Shown here: positions 35,059 to 43,665 of the stretch, piece by piece
Layout of the letters: each line of letters opens with the position of its first letter
How positions within the stretch are numbered: the first letter of the stretch is position 1
Notes under the pieces: generated by a model
Database searches by the model: none
The model's input: only the letters and a program-made list of their open reading frames with translations
What the model was told of the DNA's origin: nothing
Origin: Lentisphaerae bacterium ADurb.Bin242
GTDB lineage: Bacteria > Verrucomicrobiota > Lentisphaeria > Victivallales > UBA1829
Direction of reading: 5' to 3'
NCBI GenBank assembly: GCA_002069785.1
Contig: MWCA01000018.1
Coordinates: forward strand, 1-64,000
DNA: 64,000 nucleotides
Translations under genes and position numbers: made by a program

Positions 35059-35305
35059 AAACACCCTCCGGATTTGTTGAATTGAAGATTATAGCATTCC
35101 CCTATTTTTTTTCAATAAGAACTCTTCGAAAAGGTTTTGTTTTTTATAAGGATGTCCCTTCCCGCGCGACTTTTCCGGAACATGAAACTGAAACGAAGAC
35201 GCGGAATTGCCGCACGCCATGCGTAAAGAACCGCGTTGTTTCCGACGGCAGTTCAACATCGCGGCCCGGGGGCCGGATGATTCGGCGCAATGACGGACCG
35301 CATCC

Positions 35306-35333
35306 TTGATTATTCCGAAAGAAGCGCTATCTT
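35306..35333 (+). promoter_or_regulatory. Promoter for metY
   Basis: TTGATT (35306-35311) and TATCTT (35328-35333), 16-base spacer, giving a leader of about 28 bases. No SAM riboswitch or other long leader fits in that space. Confidence 0.6.
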
Positions 35334-35367
35334 ATGAACACTCAATCTATTTTGGAAGGAATCGTTC

Positions 35368-36645
35368 ATGAACAGCAATCCATGGAAACTGGAAACTCTC
35401 GCGGTCCAGGCCGGTTATACACCGGAAAACGGAGCTCCCCGTGTCACCCCCATCGCACAATCCACCACCTACAAATATGATGACGCCCAGAGCGTGGCCG
35501 ATCTGTTCGACCTCAAACGGCCCGGCTTCTTCTATACCCGGCTGGCCAATCCGACCGTCGACTGCTTCGAGAAGAAAATCGCCGCGCTGGAAGGCGGAGT
35601 TGCCGCGGTCGCCACCAGTTCCGGGCAGAGCGCCAATGCGCTGGCCATGCTGAACATCGCCCGCAGCGGCGATCATGTCGTGGCCATTTCCAGCCTCTAC
35701 GGCGGAACGGTTTCCCTTTTCACCAACACCTTCAAAAAGATGGGGATCGAATTCACGTTCGTGCTGCCGACCGCGTCGCCGGAAGAAATCGCCGGGGCAA
35801 TCCGTCCGAATACCAAGGCGGTTTTCGCGGAAGTTCTCGCCAATCCGGCGCTGGTGGTGCTGGACATCGAAAAAATAGCGGCGGCCGCCCATGAAAACGG
35901 GTTGCCGCTGGTGGTTGACAATACCTTCCCGACCCCGTTCCTCTGCCGTCCGTTCGAATTCGGCGCGGACATCATAACTCATTCCACGACCAAATACATC
36001 GACGGCCACGCCACCAGCATCGGCGGGATCGTGGTGGAAAAGGGCGGGTTCGACTGGGGCAACGGGAAGTTCCCGGAACTGGTCGAACGGGATGAAAGTT
36101 ACCACGGGACCGTTTACATGCGCGATTTTCCCGCATCCCCCTATTCCACGAAACTCCGGGTACAGTGGATTCGCGACATCGGGAATCCGATGATGCCCTT
36201 CAACGCATTCCTTTCAATGCTCGGCTGCGAGACCCTCCATGTCCGCATGGAGCGCCACTGTCAGAACGCGCTGGAAATGGCCCGTTTTCTGGAATCCCAT
36301 CCGAAGGTCGGCTGGGTGAATTATCCGGGATTGGAATCGAGCAGCCAGCATGCGCTGGCGAAAAAATACCTGCCGAAAGGATGCAGCGGCGTTCTCTGTT
36401 TCGGAGTCAAGGGAGGAAGCAAGGCCGGGGAAAAAGTGATGAATTCGCTCAAGCTGGCGGCGATCGCGGTTCACGTGGCCGATCTGCGCACTTGTGTTCT
36501 GCATCCGGCCAGCATGACGCACCGTCAGCTGAACGAGCAGGAACTGATCGCGGCCGGAGTTTCACCGGACCTGATCCGTCTATCCGTCGGGCTGGAACAT
36601 ATCGACGACCTGAAGGCGGACTTCGACCAGGCCCTCAACGCCTGA
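35368..36645 (+). CDS. metY: O-acetylhomoserine sulfhydrylase
   Basis: PLP enzyme of the Cys/Met metabolism family, making homocysteine from O-acetylhomoserine and sulfide. 425 residues, the typical MetY length (longer than MetB/MetC). Marks: LAVQAGYTPENGAPRVTPI, YTRLANPTVDCFEKKIAALEGG, and the PLP lysine in HSTTKYIDGHATSIGG near residue 209, followed by a conserved C-terminal domain with LGCETLHVRMERH and LSVGLEHIDDL. GGAAGG is seven bases before the ATG. A gamma-lyase activity is possible in this family, but the length and the STTKYIDGH form favour MetY. Confidence 0.92.
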   Translation: MNSNPWKLETLAVQAGYTPENGAPRVTPIAQSTTYKYDDAQSVADLFDLKRPGFFYTRLANPTVDCFEKKIAALEGGVAAVATSSGQSANALAMLNIARSGDHVVAISSLYGGTVSLFTNTFKKMGIEFTFVLPTASPEEIAGAIRPNTKAVFAEVLANPALVVLDIEKIAAAAHENGLPLVVDNTFPTPFLCRPFEFGADIITHSTTKYIDGHATSIGGIVVEKGGFDWGNGKFPELVERDESYHGTVYMRDFPASPYSTKLRVQWIRDIGNPMMPFNAFLSMLGCETLHVRMERHCQNALEMARFLESHPKVGWVNYPGLESSSQHALAKKYLPKGCSGVLCFGVKGGSKAGEKVMNSLKLAAIAVHVADLRTCVLHPASMTHRQLNEQELIAAGVSPDLIRLSVGLEHIDDLKADFDQALNA

Positions 36646-36675
36646 TCCCGTTCCATCGCAATTTTTTTTTTTAAA

Positions 36676-36719
36676 ACAGCCGTGTGAAATTCACCGGATT
36701 GCGGGTTTCATACGGCTGT
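36676..36719 (-). terminator. Inverted repeat between metY and the zinc-ribbon gene
   Basis: ACAGCCGT (36676-36683) pairs with ACGGCTGT (36712-36719), with TGAAA/TTTCA inside and a 16-base loop. On the reverse strand it is followed by four T residues, so it may be a weak terminator for the gene at 36737; on the forward strand a T-run precedes rather than follows it. Confidence 0.45.
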
Positions 36720-36736
36720 CCGCGTTTTGCCCGTTA

Positions 36737-37357
36737 TTACCGGAACCAGGTCCAGAACTTCCACCATTTCTTCGCGGGCTTCTGCTTTTTCGTCGGGGCA
36801 GCGGGAGGCGGAGAAGGAGGAGGGGGCGGCGGTGACGGTTTTTTCCGCGCCGGGGGCTCCGGTTCAGGGGGAGGCGGAGGAAAATTATTATAGAAATGGT
36901 CCTTGAAGTCGGGCTTCATTCCAATGGCTTTCTTGGAAATTTTAATGGTGTTGGTCGCCAGATCCTTTTCCGCTTCCGTCACAGTGAGTTCATTCACGTC
37001 GGCTTTCCGTGTTCCTTCCGGGGGCGGAACCGGTTGTGCCGGGGGTGCGGACTGTGCCGGGGGCGTTTCCTTCCTTTTATGGTCCACTGCCGCAATCACG
37101 AAGAGGGAGCCGCAGTCGGGACATTCCGCCGTCTCGCCGAGAAACCCGGCGGCGACTTCAAAACGGGAACCGCACTTGGTGCACGCTGTAGTGATGTCGT
37201 TTTTGACCGGGGCGGACGGCTGTTTTTCACTGGGGAGAGACAGCACGAATGTAAAATGGCAACCGGAGCATTCGGCCGTCTGCCCGAGATATTCGGGAGG
37301 GATTTCAAATTGCATCCCGCACTTCGGACACGCCACAATCAGATTTTCGTTCGGCAT
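36737..37357 (-). CDS. Double zinc-ribbon protein with proline-rich tail
   Basis: 206 residues. Two MJ0042-type zinc ribbons are tandem repeats of one another: Cys10/13/30/33 and Cys59/62/79/82, each ending with a Tyr or Phe-Leu-Gly-x-Thr-Ala-Glu-Cys motif. They are followed by a low-complexity Ala/Pro/Gln segment, a small charged region around NELTVTEAEKDL, a run of prolines (about 150-185) and a final basic, Trp-rich piece (WWKFWTWFR). ATG 37357 has GGGGAGG five bases upstream and is preferred over the start five codons earlier. Such ribbon proteins are common in PVC bacteria and poorly studied. The tail could insert in or contact membrane; this is inference. Confidence 0.75.
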   Translation of the reverse strand: MPNENLIVACPKCGMQFEIPPEYLGQTAECSGCHFTFVLSLPSEKQPSAPVKNDITTACTKCGSRFEVAAGFLGETAECPDCGSLFVIAAVDHKRKETPPAQSAPPAQPVPPPEGTRKADVNELTVTEAEKDLATNTIKISKKAIGMKPDFKDHFYNNFPPPPPEPEPPARKKPSPPPPPPSPPPAAPTKKQKPAKKWWKFWTWFR

Positions 37358-37384
37358 GAGAGCCTCCCCCATTTTTTATAAGGA

Positions 37385-38188
37385 TCATTTCAGACCAAGG
37401 ATATCCTGCATGTCATACAATCCGGCCTTCACTTCCGCCAGGAACCGGACGGCGAGCAAGGCGCCCCTTGCAAAGGTATCGCGGCTGGAGGCCTTGTGGG
37501 TGAGCTCCACCCGTTCGCCCTCGGCGGCGAAAAGGACCGTGTGGTCCCCGACGATGTCTCCGCCGCGGACCGCATGCATTCCGATCTCATGTTTTGTGCG
37601 GGCTCCGACCTGCCCCTGGCGCCCGTGCCTCACATCCCGCGTATAGTCCCAGTCTTTGACTTTCGCAATGGTCTCCGCCAGCGTGACGGCCGTACCGCTC
37701 GGGGCGTCCTTCTTCCTGTTGTGATGGGCTTCAATGATCTCGATATCGAAGTCGTCGGAAAGCATTTTCGAAGCCAGCTTCGTCAGGTAAATGAGCAGAT
37801 TCACACCCACGCTGTAGTTGGAGGCCTGAACGACCTTCGCGCCGTTGTCGGCCAGCTTCTTCAGGGCCGTCTTGTCGTCCGTGGTGAGGGCAGTCGTTCC
37901 GATGACGACGGAAAGGCCCTTTGCAGCGGCGAGAGCCGCATTCCGGACCACTTCGCCGGTGCTGAAATCGATCACGGCGTCCGCCTGTCCGAGCAGCGCG
38001 GAAAAGTCCGCCGAGATTTTGACTCCGAGGGGCTGCGTTCCGGCGACGCTGCCAGCGTCTATCCCGATAAACTCCGACTCCGGACGTTCGGTCGCTCCGG
38101 CAAGTTTCATGTCCCGCGACCCCGCAATATTGGCGACAAGACACCGGCCCATTCTCCCCGCGGCCCCAACCACAATCACTCTGATCAT
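37385..38188 (-). CDS. dapB: 4-hydroxy-tetrahydrodipicolinate reductase
   Basis: Second dedicated step of lysine/diaminopimelate synthesis, needed for peptidoglycan. 267 residues with GAAGRMGR (nucleotide binding) at the start, an IDFSTGEVV segment, the EAHHNRKKDAPSGTA motif with catalytic His and Lys, and a conserved end FLAEVKAGLYDMQDIL. ATG 38188 starts the standard core and has GGAAA upstream; an ATG ten codons earlier lacks a ribosome site. dapA is absent from the window. It lies 27 bases upstream of the zinc-ribbon gene on the same strand and may be co-transcribed with it. Confidence 0.95.
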   Translation of the reverse strand: MIRVIVVGAAGRMGRCLVANIAGSRDMKLAGATERPESEFIGIDAGSVAGTQPLGVKISADFSALLGQADAVIDFSTGEVVRNAALAAAKGLSVVIGTTALTTDDKTALKKLADNGAKVVQASNYSVGVNLLIYLTKLASKMLSDDFDIEIIEAHHNRKKDAPSGTAVTLAETIAKVKDWDYTRDVRHGRQGQVGARTKHEIGMHAVRGGDIVGDHTVLFAAEGERVELTHKASSRDTFARGALLAVRFLAEVKAGLYDMQDILGLK

Positions 38189-38232
38189 TTGATTTTTCCT
38201 TATGTTAATATCTGCCATGAATCGATTTCAAT

Positions 38233-39504
38233 CTACCATGGAGAAGTTCTCTGGATTTCCATCAGCCGGTTTCCGGCGCTCATGTCGCCCGCGCCGGCCG
38301 CCTTCCGGAACCATTTCTCGGCCCGGGTGATGCTCTGGTCCACGCCGATGCCCCCCAGATAGCATTCGGCCACCCGTTTCTGGGAGGGAACGTCCCCGCT
38401 TTCCGCCGCCTGGAGGAACCAGTAAAACGCGGCCGCCTTGTCGCTGGCCAGCCCCCCTTTGCCCTCGGCGAACATGCAAGCCAGATTGTATTGAGCCCGG
38501 GCATATCCCAGTTTCGCGGCCGAGAAGAAAAAGGCTCCGGCCCGGGGAAGATCCTTTTCCACGCCCAGGCCCTCGTAGTAAATCACGCCCAGTTTGAAAA
38601 GGGCCTGCGGACAATTTCCCTCGGCGGACTTCTGATACCATTTCAGGGCGTCCTTGACGGTCATGTCCTTGTAATAGCCCTCGGCGATCGCCTCGGCATA
38701 CTTGAACTGGGCCATCGGATGCCCGGCCAGAGCGCCGTCCCGGTACAGCTTCTGAGCCTTGTCCGCGTCCTGCTTGACAACCCGGCCGTACTCATACAGG
38801 AATCCCAGTTTTCCCATGGCTTCCGGATCTCCTCTCGCGGCGGCCTCCTGGAGCAGGGAAATCATTTTCGCGGGGTCCGGCTCGCAGCCGTATCCTCCAT
38901 AATAACAGTCCGCAAGCATCCGGAACGCGGCCGGGGTACAGTTTTTCCGGGAGGTCAATTTGGAAAGGATGCGGAACGCGCGCGCTTTGTCTTCCCTGCT
39001 GGAGTTCCGCCGCATCAGCAGCAGACAAAGATCGATTTCGGCCGGCTCATAATCCTGCGCGGAAAGTTTTTCCAGCAGCTCCATTGCTTCCGCCGGGGAA
39101 GGACGCAGCTGCTCCTGTCCGTTTTCATCCCGGATCCCGGTCAGATAGAATTTCGCCACCCGGAAGGAGGCCGGATGGAAATTCTGTTTGGACGCCTTTT
39201 CATACCAGATGAAGGCGGATGGAAGGTTGCGGTCGACTCCCCAGCCGGTTTCCAGGCAGCTTGCGTAATTGTACTGGGCTTCCGGGATTCCCCCTTCGGC
39301 AGCTTTTTTATACCAGTAGGCGGCCAGCGTATAGTTTTTCTGCCGGTTTTCGCCGTAGAAATATTCGTTTCCCAGGTAAAAGCAGGATTTCAGATCTCCC
39401 TTTACGGCTTTTTCCCGGAGCGGATCGGCACTCTCGCCGGGAGCCGCAGACAGAAGAAACGGTAAAAAGAACACCGAGATGAGCAGAATCTCTCTGATAT
39501 TCAT
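38233..39504 (-). CDS. Exported Sel1-repeat protein
   Basis: 423 residues with a signal peptide (NIREILLISVFFLPFLLSAA) followed by about nine Sel1-like tetratricopeptide repeats, each with the pattern of an A-x2-Y-N or A-x2-K-L motif, a GxGV loop with Asp or Lys, and A-x2-W-Y/F-x-K-A. Repeat examples: NYASCLETGWGVDRNLPSA and LGVIYYEGLGVEKDLPRA. Such proteins are protein-binding solenoids in the periplasm or on the outer membrane. ATG 39504 directly precedes the signal; ATG 39522 is an alternative. It ends 45 bases before dapB on the same strand. Confidence 0.85.
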   Translation of the reverse strand: MNIREILLISVFFLPFLLSAAPGESADPLREKAVKGDLKSCFYLGNEYFYGENRQKNYTLAAYWYKKAAEGGIPEAQYNYASCLETGWGVDRNLPSAFIWYEKASKQNFHPASFRVAKFYLTGIRDENGQEQLRPSPAEAMELLEKLSAQDYEPAEIDLCLLLMRRNSSREDKARAFRILSKLTSRKNCTPAAFRMLADCYYGGYGCEPDPAKMISLLQEAAARGDPEAMGKLGFLYEYGRVVKQDADKAQKLYRDGALAGHPMAQFKYAEAIAEGYYKDMTVKDALKWYQKSAEGNCPQALFKLGVIYYEGLGVEKDLPRAGAFFFSAAKLGYARAQYNLACMFAEGKGGLASDKAAAFYWFLQAAESGDVPSQKRVAECYLGGIGVDQSITRAEKWFRKAAGAGDMSAGNRLMEIQRTSPW

Positions 39505-39680
39505 AGATATAAATCTTTCCATCAAAATCATTAACAGTTGGAAGCTGTAATATAGCGTTTGAAAAGAAAAACGCAAGAAAGATTCGCCGGACGGTGTCGA
39601 ATTTCAGAACGCCGGTATGAAACCGGGTACAGCCGCCCCTTGTCGGGAAAACGGACGACGCCGGACGGCGCCGCAGGACC

Positions 39681-40316
39681 TCATTTTTTCCCCTTGTCCT
39701 TGTCCGGAGCCGCGGGAGCCAATTCAAAATATTCCGACAGGGTGTCAAAACATTCTTTTTCCAGACGCTTCCGGAGCTCCGGCTGAATATTGGTGGACTG
39801 CATCCGTTCCTGAATGCGCCAGGCGGAATAGTAGACCCGCAGGATCTCCGCCATTTCCTTCTGGTTCAGGGAGCCTTTGTCATACTTTTTCCGGTATTCT
39901 TCGCGCAGGATGATCGGGCGTCCGAGAAATACGATCGGCTGGGTGCTTCCGAGCTGGTTCCGGCGCAGGAACCAGATCATGCGGTAGGCTTTGGAAATCT
40001 CCTGCTGAAGCTGGGCGGCTTCCTGGGCCGTCATTTTCCCGGACTGGTTCATTTTTTTCCGCATGGCTTCGATCCGGTCCATTACGGCGCGGATGCGTTT
40101 GAGCTCCGCGGGGCTGAGCTGTTCATGCTTCACGGCATATTCCACGATGGAAGCCTGGTCCTCCAGTTGTTCCTGCACCCGGCGGTTTACGCGGATCTCG
40201 CGCGCCATATCGGAAAATTCCGTTCCCAGTTTCGATACTTCGCGACGGGAGGACGGATCCGCAGCCGGCGCCGCCGCACACAGCATTGCCGGCAGAACCC
40301 AGTAAAAGTACCTCAT
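39681..40316 (-). CDS. Exported coiled-coil protein of unknown function
   Basis: 211 residues: a signal peptide (RYFYWVLPAMLCAAAPA), then a mature protein that is mostly long amphipathic helices with high Glu, Lys, Arg and Gln (about 35-125), suggesting coiled coil, then a second helical region and a charged end KDKGKK. No enzyme motif is seen. The frame is open a further 170 codons upstream, but ATG 40316 has GGAGA six bases ahead and begins the signal peptide; the upstream frame overlaps the divergent gene. It is 176 bases from the Sel1 gene on the same strand. Confidence 0.7.
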   Translation of the reverse strand: MRYFYWVLPAMLCAAAPAADPSSRREVSKLGTEFSDMAREIRVNRRVQEQLEDQASIVEYAVKHEQLSPAELKRIRAVMDRIEAMRKKMNQSGKMTAQEAAQLQQEISKAYRMIWFLRRNQLGSTQPIVFLGRPIILREEYRKKYDKGSLNQKEMAEILRVYYSAWRIQERMQSTNIQPELRKRLEKECFDTLSEYFELAPAAPDKDKGKK

Positions 40317-40469
40317 TGAAGTCTCCTTCCGCCATACCATACACCATTTGCAAGAAAAATCAAAATTGTTCCGCAAAAAATCCGTTTCCCCGCTTGAAAA
40401 AGTATATTTCGATTGTATTTTCTTACGAATTCTTATTTCTATGATCAATCCAAATTTACAGGGTGAACC

Positions 40470-41924
40470 ATGGGTGGATTTTTCGGCGTCGTTTCTTCTT
40501 CGGATTGCGTATCGGAACTCTTCTACGGAACAGATTACCATTCTCATCTGGGGACGCGCCGCGGCGGGCTGGCCATGTGTTCCCGGGACGGTTACATCAT
40601 CCGGCGCATCCATGACATCACCAATGCCCAGTTCCGCTCGAAATTCGACGGAGTTCTCAATGAATTCAACGGAAATTGCGGGATCGGGGTCATCAGCGAT
40701 TTCGAGGACCAGCCGCTCCTGGTCTCCTCCCGTCTCGGCAATTACGCCATCGTCACCGTCAGCAAGATCACCAACATCGAAGAACTGGCGCGGGAATCCT
40801 TTCGCGGCGGCTGTTCCCATTTCTCGGAAATGAGCCACGGGGAACTCAATCCGACCGAAATGATCGCTTCCCTGATCAACCGGAAGGAGACGATCGCCGA
40901 AGGAATCGGATTCGCCATGGATTCGATCCAGGGGTCCTGTTCCATTCTAATCATGATGGACAACAAGATCATCGCCGCACGCGACAAGTTCGGACGAACT
41001 CCGGTTTCCATCGGGAAACGGGACACGGACGGCGCGTTTGCCGCGGCCATGGAGACCTCCGCGTTCCCGAATCTCGACTTCACTTTCCTGCGCGACCTCG
41101 GACCCGGCGAAGTCGTGGAATTTTCCGTCAACCACCTTGTCCGGCTCCGGGAGCCCGGCCCGATCAACCAGATATGTTCCTTCTTCTGGGTCTATTTCGG
41201 ATATCCCTCCTCCAACTTCGAGGGCATCAACACGGAATGCGCCCGTTACCGCAACGGAGCCGGCATCGCCCGCAACGACGACTGCTCCGAAATCGATTCC
41301 GTCGGCGGCATTCCGGATTCCGGAGTGGCCCATGCGATCGGCTATGCCAACGCTTCCGGAAAACCGTACCAGCGGGCGCTGGTCAAATACACGCCGACCT
41401 GGCCCCGCAGCTTCATGCCCCAGAGCCAGGCCGCCCGGGTGCTGGTCGCCAAAATGAAGCTGATCCCGATCGAAGACCAGATCCGCGGCAAACGGCTTCT
41501 CTTCCTCGACGATTCCGTCGTCCGCGGCACCCAGTTCAAGGACATCACGCGCCGCCTCTACGAACGCGGCGCCAAGGCCGTTCATCTGCGTTCCGCCTCT
41601 CCCCCGATCATGTTTCCGTGCAAATTCCTGAACTTTTCCCGTTCCCGTTCCGTGCTGGACCTCGCCGCCCGCCGCGCGGTCGAGACGCTGGAAGGGAGAA
41701 AAGTGGACGATGCGGAAACGCTCCGGGAATACACCACGCCGGGCACCGCCCAATACAATGCGATGGTCGAAGTGGTCCGGAAGGAACTGGGACTCACCTC
41801 TCTCAAGTATCAGACGCTGGATGACCTGGTCGGCGCCATCGGCCTGCCGCGGGAAAAAATCTGCACCTTCTGCTATGACGGCTGCGACCGCGCCTGCGGC
41901 GGCTGCCGGGAGCCCGTCCGCTGA
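40470..41924 (+). CDS. PurF-like amidophosphoribosyltransferase paralogue without N-terminal Cys
   Basis: 484 residues with the PurF domain order: an N-terminal Ntn glutaminase-like domain (1 to about 240) and a type I phosphoribosyltransferase domain with the PRPP loop LLFLDDSVVRGTQ near residue 350. In true PurF the N-terminal residue is Cys, exposed by processing; here the protein begins MGGFFGVV, so that nucleophile is absent. The [4Fe-4S] Cys positions known from B. subtilis PurF appear kept (QICSFF, FPCKF, and CTFC near the end), and the C-terminus is Cys-rich. It may be an NH3-dependent or repurposed enzyme. AGGGTGA precedes the ATG. The stop directly abuts that of the AraC gene. Confidence 0.85.
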   Translation: MGGFFGVVSSSDCVSELFYGTDYHSHLGTRRGGLAMCSRDGYIIRRIHDITNAQFRSKFDGVLNEFNGNCGIGVISDFEDQPLLVSSRLGNYAIVTVSKITNIEELARESFRGGCSHFSEMSHGELNPTEMIASLINRKETIAEGIGFAMDSIQGSCSILIMMDNKIIAARDKFGRTPVSIGKRDTDGAFAAAMETSAFPNLDFTFLRDLGPGEVVEFSVNHLVRLREPGPINQICSFFWVYFGYPSSNFEGINTECARYRNGAGIARNDDCSEIDSVGGIPDSGVAHAIGYANASGKPYQRALVKYTPTWPRSFMPQSQAARVLVAKMKLIPIEDQIRGKRLLFLDDSVVRGTQFKDITRRLYERGAKAVHLRSASPPIMFPCKFLNFSRSRSVLDLAARRAVETLEGRKVDDAETLREYTTPGTAQYNAMVEVVRKELGLTSLKYQTLDDLVGAIGLPREKICTFCYDGCDRACGGCREPVR

Positions 41925-42704
41925 TCAAAGCGGCACGACCGAATATTTCTTCCGGTATTCGGCGGGCGTGAGTCCGGACTGTCTTTTGAACTGGCGGTAG
42001 AAAACCTCCAGCGTCCCGAATCCGCACAGCATGGCGATCTCCTTGATGGAAGCGCCGTCGCCCGCGGTCAGAAGCATTTTGGATTTCGCGATCCGGCGTT
42101 CCTGGACATAATGGCACGGGGCCTTTCCGAAATGTTTTTTGAACAGGGCGAAAAGATAGGGACGGCTCAGGTTCAGGTGGGAGGAAATGACTTCCGGCGT
42201 CAGATTCTGTTTCAGTTTCCGCTCGATGAAATAACAGGCTTCCAACAGGATTTTCGGACATTCCGGCACGCCGGCGACAGGACGGACGGAAGCCTTCCAG
42301 GAAATGACCGAATAAGCGTAGTTCGAAAGAAGGGCCATGTCCGCGTTTCCCGAGTGGAACGCCTTGCGGCACTCGTCCGCAAATGCGATCGTTTCGTCGG
42401 GGGAGTCCCAGACACTGACCCGCGGGCCGGGCCGTTCCGGGGTGTTGACCTTGAAATGAAGCACGATGCAGCGGTACGGATCGTCGGCAAAGGTCTTGCA
42501 GATGGTCGTCTCCCCGAATTTGTGCCAGAAAACAGCGCCCCGGGTAAAAATTTTCTCTTCCCCGTCGATGTTGAAACGCAGTTTTCCTCCGGTCAGAATC
42601 TCCACACATTCCATTCCCTCCCGAATGGGGGCGGGAGTCACTTCATTCACCTCCGGACAGACAAAATATCCGACGCGCAGCAGCTGTTCCATATGATCCG
42701 CCAT
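41925..42704 (-). CDS. AraC family transcriptional regulator
   Basis: 259 residues: an N-terminal cupin-like effector domain (about 1-130, with MECVEILTGGKLRFNIDGEE and the GAVFWH strand) and a C-terminal AraC double helix-turn-helix (about 160-255, containing LNLSRPYLFALFKKHFG and MLCGFGTLEVFYRQFKRQSG). ATG 42704 has AGGAGA eight bases upstream. It is divergent from the sugar isomerase/oxidoreductase pair and is the likely regulator of that pair, responding to a sugar or sugar acid. Confidence 0.92.
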   Translation of the reverse strand: MADHMEQLLRVGYFVCPEVNEVTPAPIREGMECVEILTGGKLRFNIDGEEKIFTRGAVFWHKFGETTICKTFADDPYRCIVLHFKVNTPERPGPRVSVWDSPDETIAFADECRKAFHSGNADMALLSNYAYSVISWKASVRPVAGVPECPKILLEACYFIERKLKQNLTPEVISSHLNLSRPYLFALFKKHFGKAPCHYVQERRIAKSKMLLTAGDGASIKEIAMLCGFGTLEVFYRQFKRQSGLTPAEYRKKYSVVPL

Positions 42705-42760
42705 CTTTCCGTCTCCTTTTATAACGATAGTCAAAAAATAATACTCCCGGTCAATTGATT

Positions 42761-42789
42761 TTGCCGTTTCCACATGTAAAATATATATA
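42761..42789 (+). promoter_or_regulatory. Promoter for the sugar isomerase/oxidoreductase pair
   Basis: TTGCCG (42761-42766) and TATATA (42784-42789) with a 17-base spacer in the 146-base divergent region to the AraC gene; the weak -35 is typical of an AraC-activated promoter. Confidence 0.5.
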
Positions 42790-42850
42790 GAAAAGATTTT
42801 AAGTCAAATCGATCCGATCCAAAAACAAGCAGAAAGCAAGGAGTTTTGTC

Positions 42851-43648
42851 ATGTTGAAACCGTTGTCGGTACAATTGTACTCTCTTCGGGAGCGCGCCCA
42901 GAAGGATTTCATCGCCGTCCTGAAGGATGTGGCCAAAATGGGATACAAAGGGGTCGAACCCGCGGGCTTCTGGAATCTCCGTCCCTCCACCCTGCGGAAA
43001 GTCCTTGCCGACCTGGGGCTGGAAATGTATTCCTCCCACTCCCCGTGGGCGCGGATCAACAACCTCGGCGAAGCCATGGATATCGCCGACATGATCGGAC
43101 TCAAGAAGATCGTCTGCGGCTACGGTCCCGACGACTTCAAGGACCTCGATTCCATCAAGCGCACCGCGGACCAGGTCAACACCATGCAGGAGTTCCTCGA
43201 ACGCAACGGCTACACGCTCTTCCAGCACAACCACGCGTTCGAGTTCGAGCGTCTCGACGGACGCCTCAAATATGAAATCTACGCCGAACTCTGCCCGAAA
43301 GTGAAATTCCAGATCGACGCCTACTGGTCCACCAACTTCGGACAGGAAAACGCCGTCGAAAACATCAAGAAGTTCGCCGGGCGCACGATCCTCATCCACA
43401 TGAAGGACGGCATCCTTCACCAGAAGAAGGCCGAACAGAAAATGGTCAACGGCATCCTCGACCGCAAGATCGAGCTGGTTCCCCTCGGAACCGGCGACAT
43501 GGACATCAAAGGCGTGATCGCCGCCATGCCCGATACCGTCGAAGCGGTCATTGTCGAACTCGACTACTGCAACATCGACATGACCGAAGCCATCGCCAAA
43601 AGCTACAAATTCATGACCGAAAACAAACTCGCGCTCGGCAATAAATAA
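42851..43648 (+). CDS. Sugar phosphate isomerase/epimerase family protein (TIM barrel)
   Basis: 265 residues of the AP endonuclease 2/xylose-isomerase-like TIM-barrel family. Metal-ligand positions are visible: Glu in GYKGVEPAG, the NHAFEFE segment, Asp in QIDAYW, and His in ILIHMKDG, near the expected strands. Family members act on inositol derivatives, ketoses and similar sugars; the substrate is unknown. AAGGAG lies upstream of the ATG. It is followed after 17 bases by a Gfo/Idh/MocA oxidoreductase, a common pairing in inositol-like and keto-sugar breakdown. Confidence 0.88.
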   Translation: MLKPLSVQLYSLRERAQKDFIAVLKDVAKMGYKGVEPAGFWNLRPSTLRKVLADLGLEMYSSHSPWARINNLGEAMDIADMIGLKKIVCGYGPDDFKDLDSIKRTADQVNTMQEFLERNGYTLFQHNHAFEFERLDGRLKYEIYAELCPKVKFQIDAYWSTNFGQENAVENIKKFAGRTILIHMKDGILHQKKAEQKMVNGILDRKIELVPLGTGDMDIKGVIAAMPDTVEAVIVELDYCNIDMTEAIAKSYKFMTENKLALGNK

Positions 43649-43665
43649 CAAGGAATTTCCCTTCC

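Noticed and set aside
30713-35300. Genomic island inserted at tRNA-Gln
   Set aside because: No integrase and no second copy of the tRNA 3' end could be found, so only the composition shift is reported.
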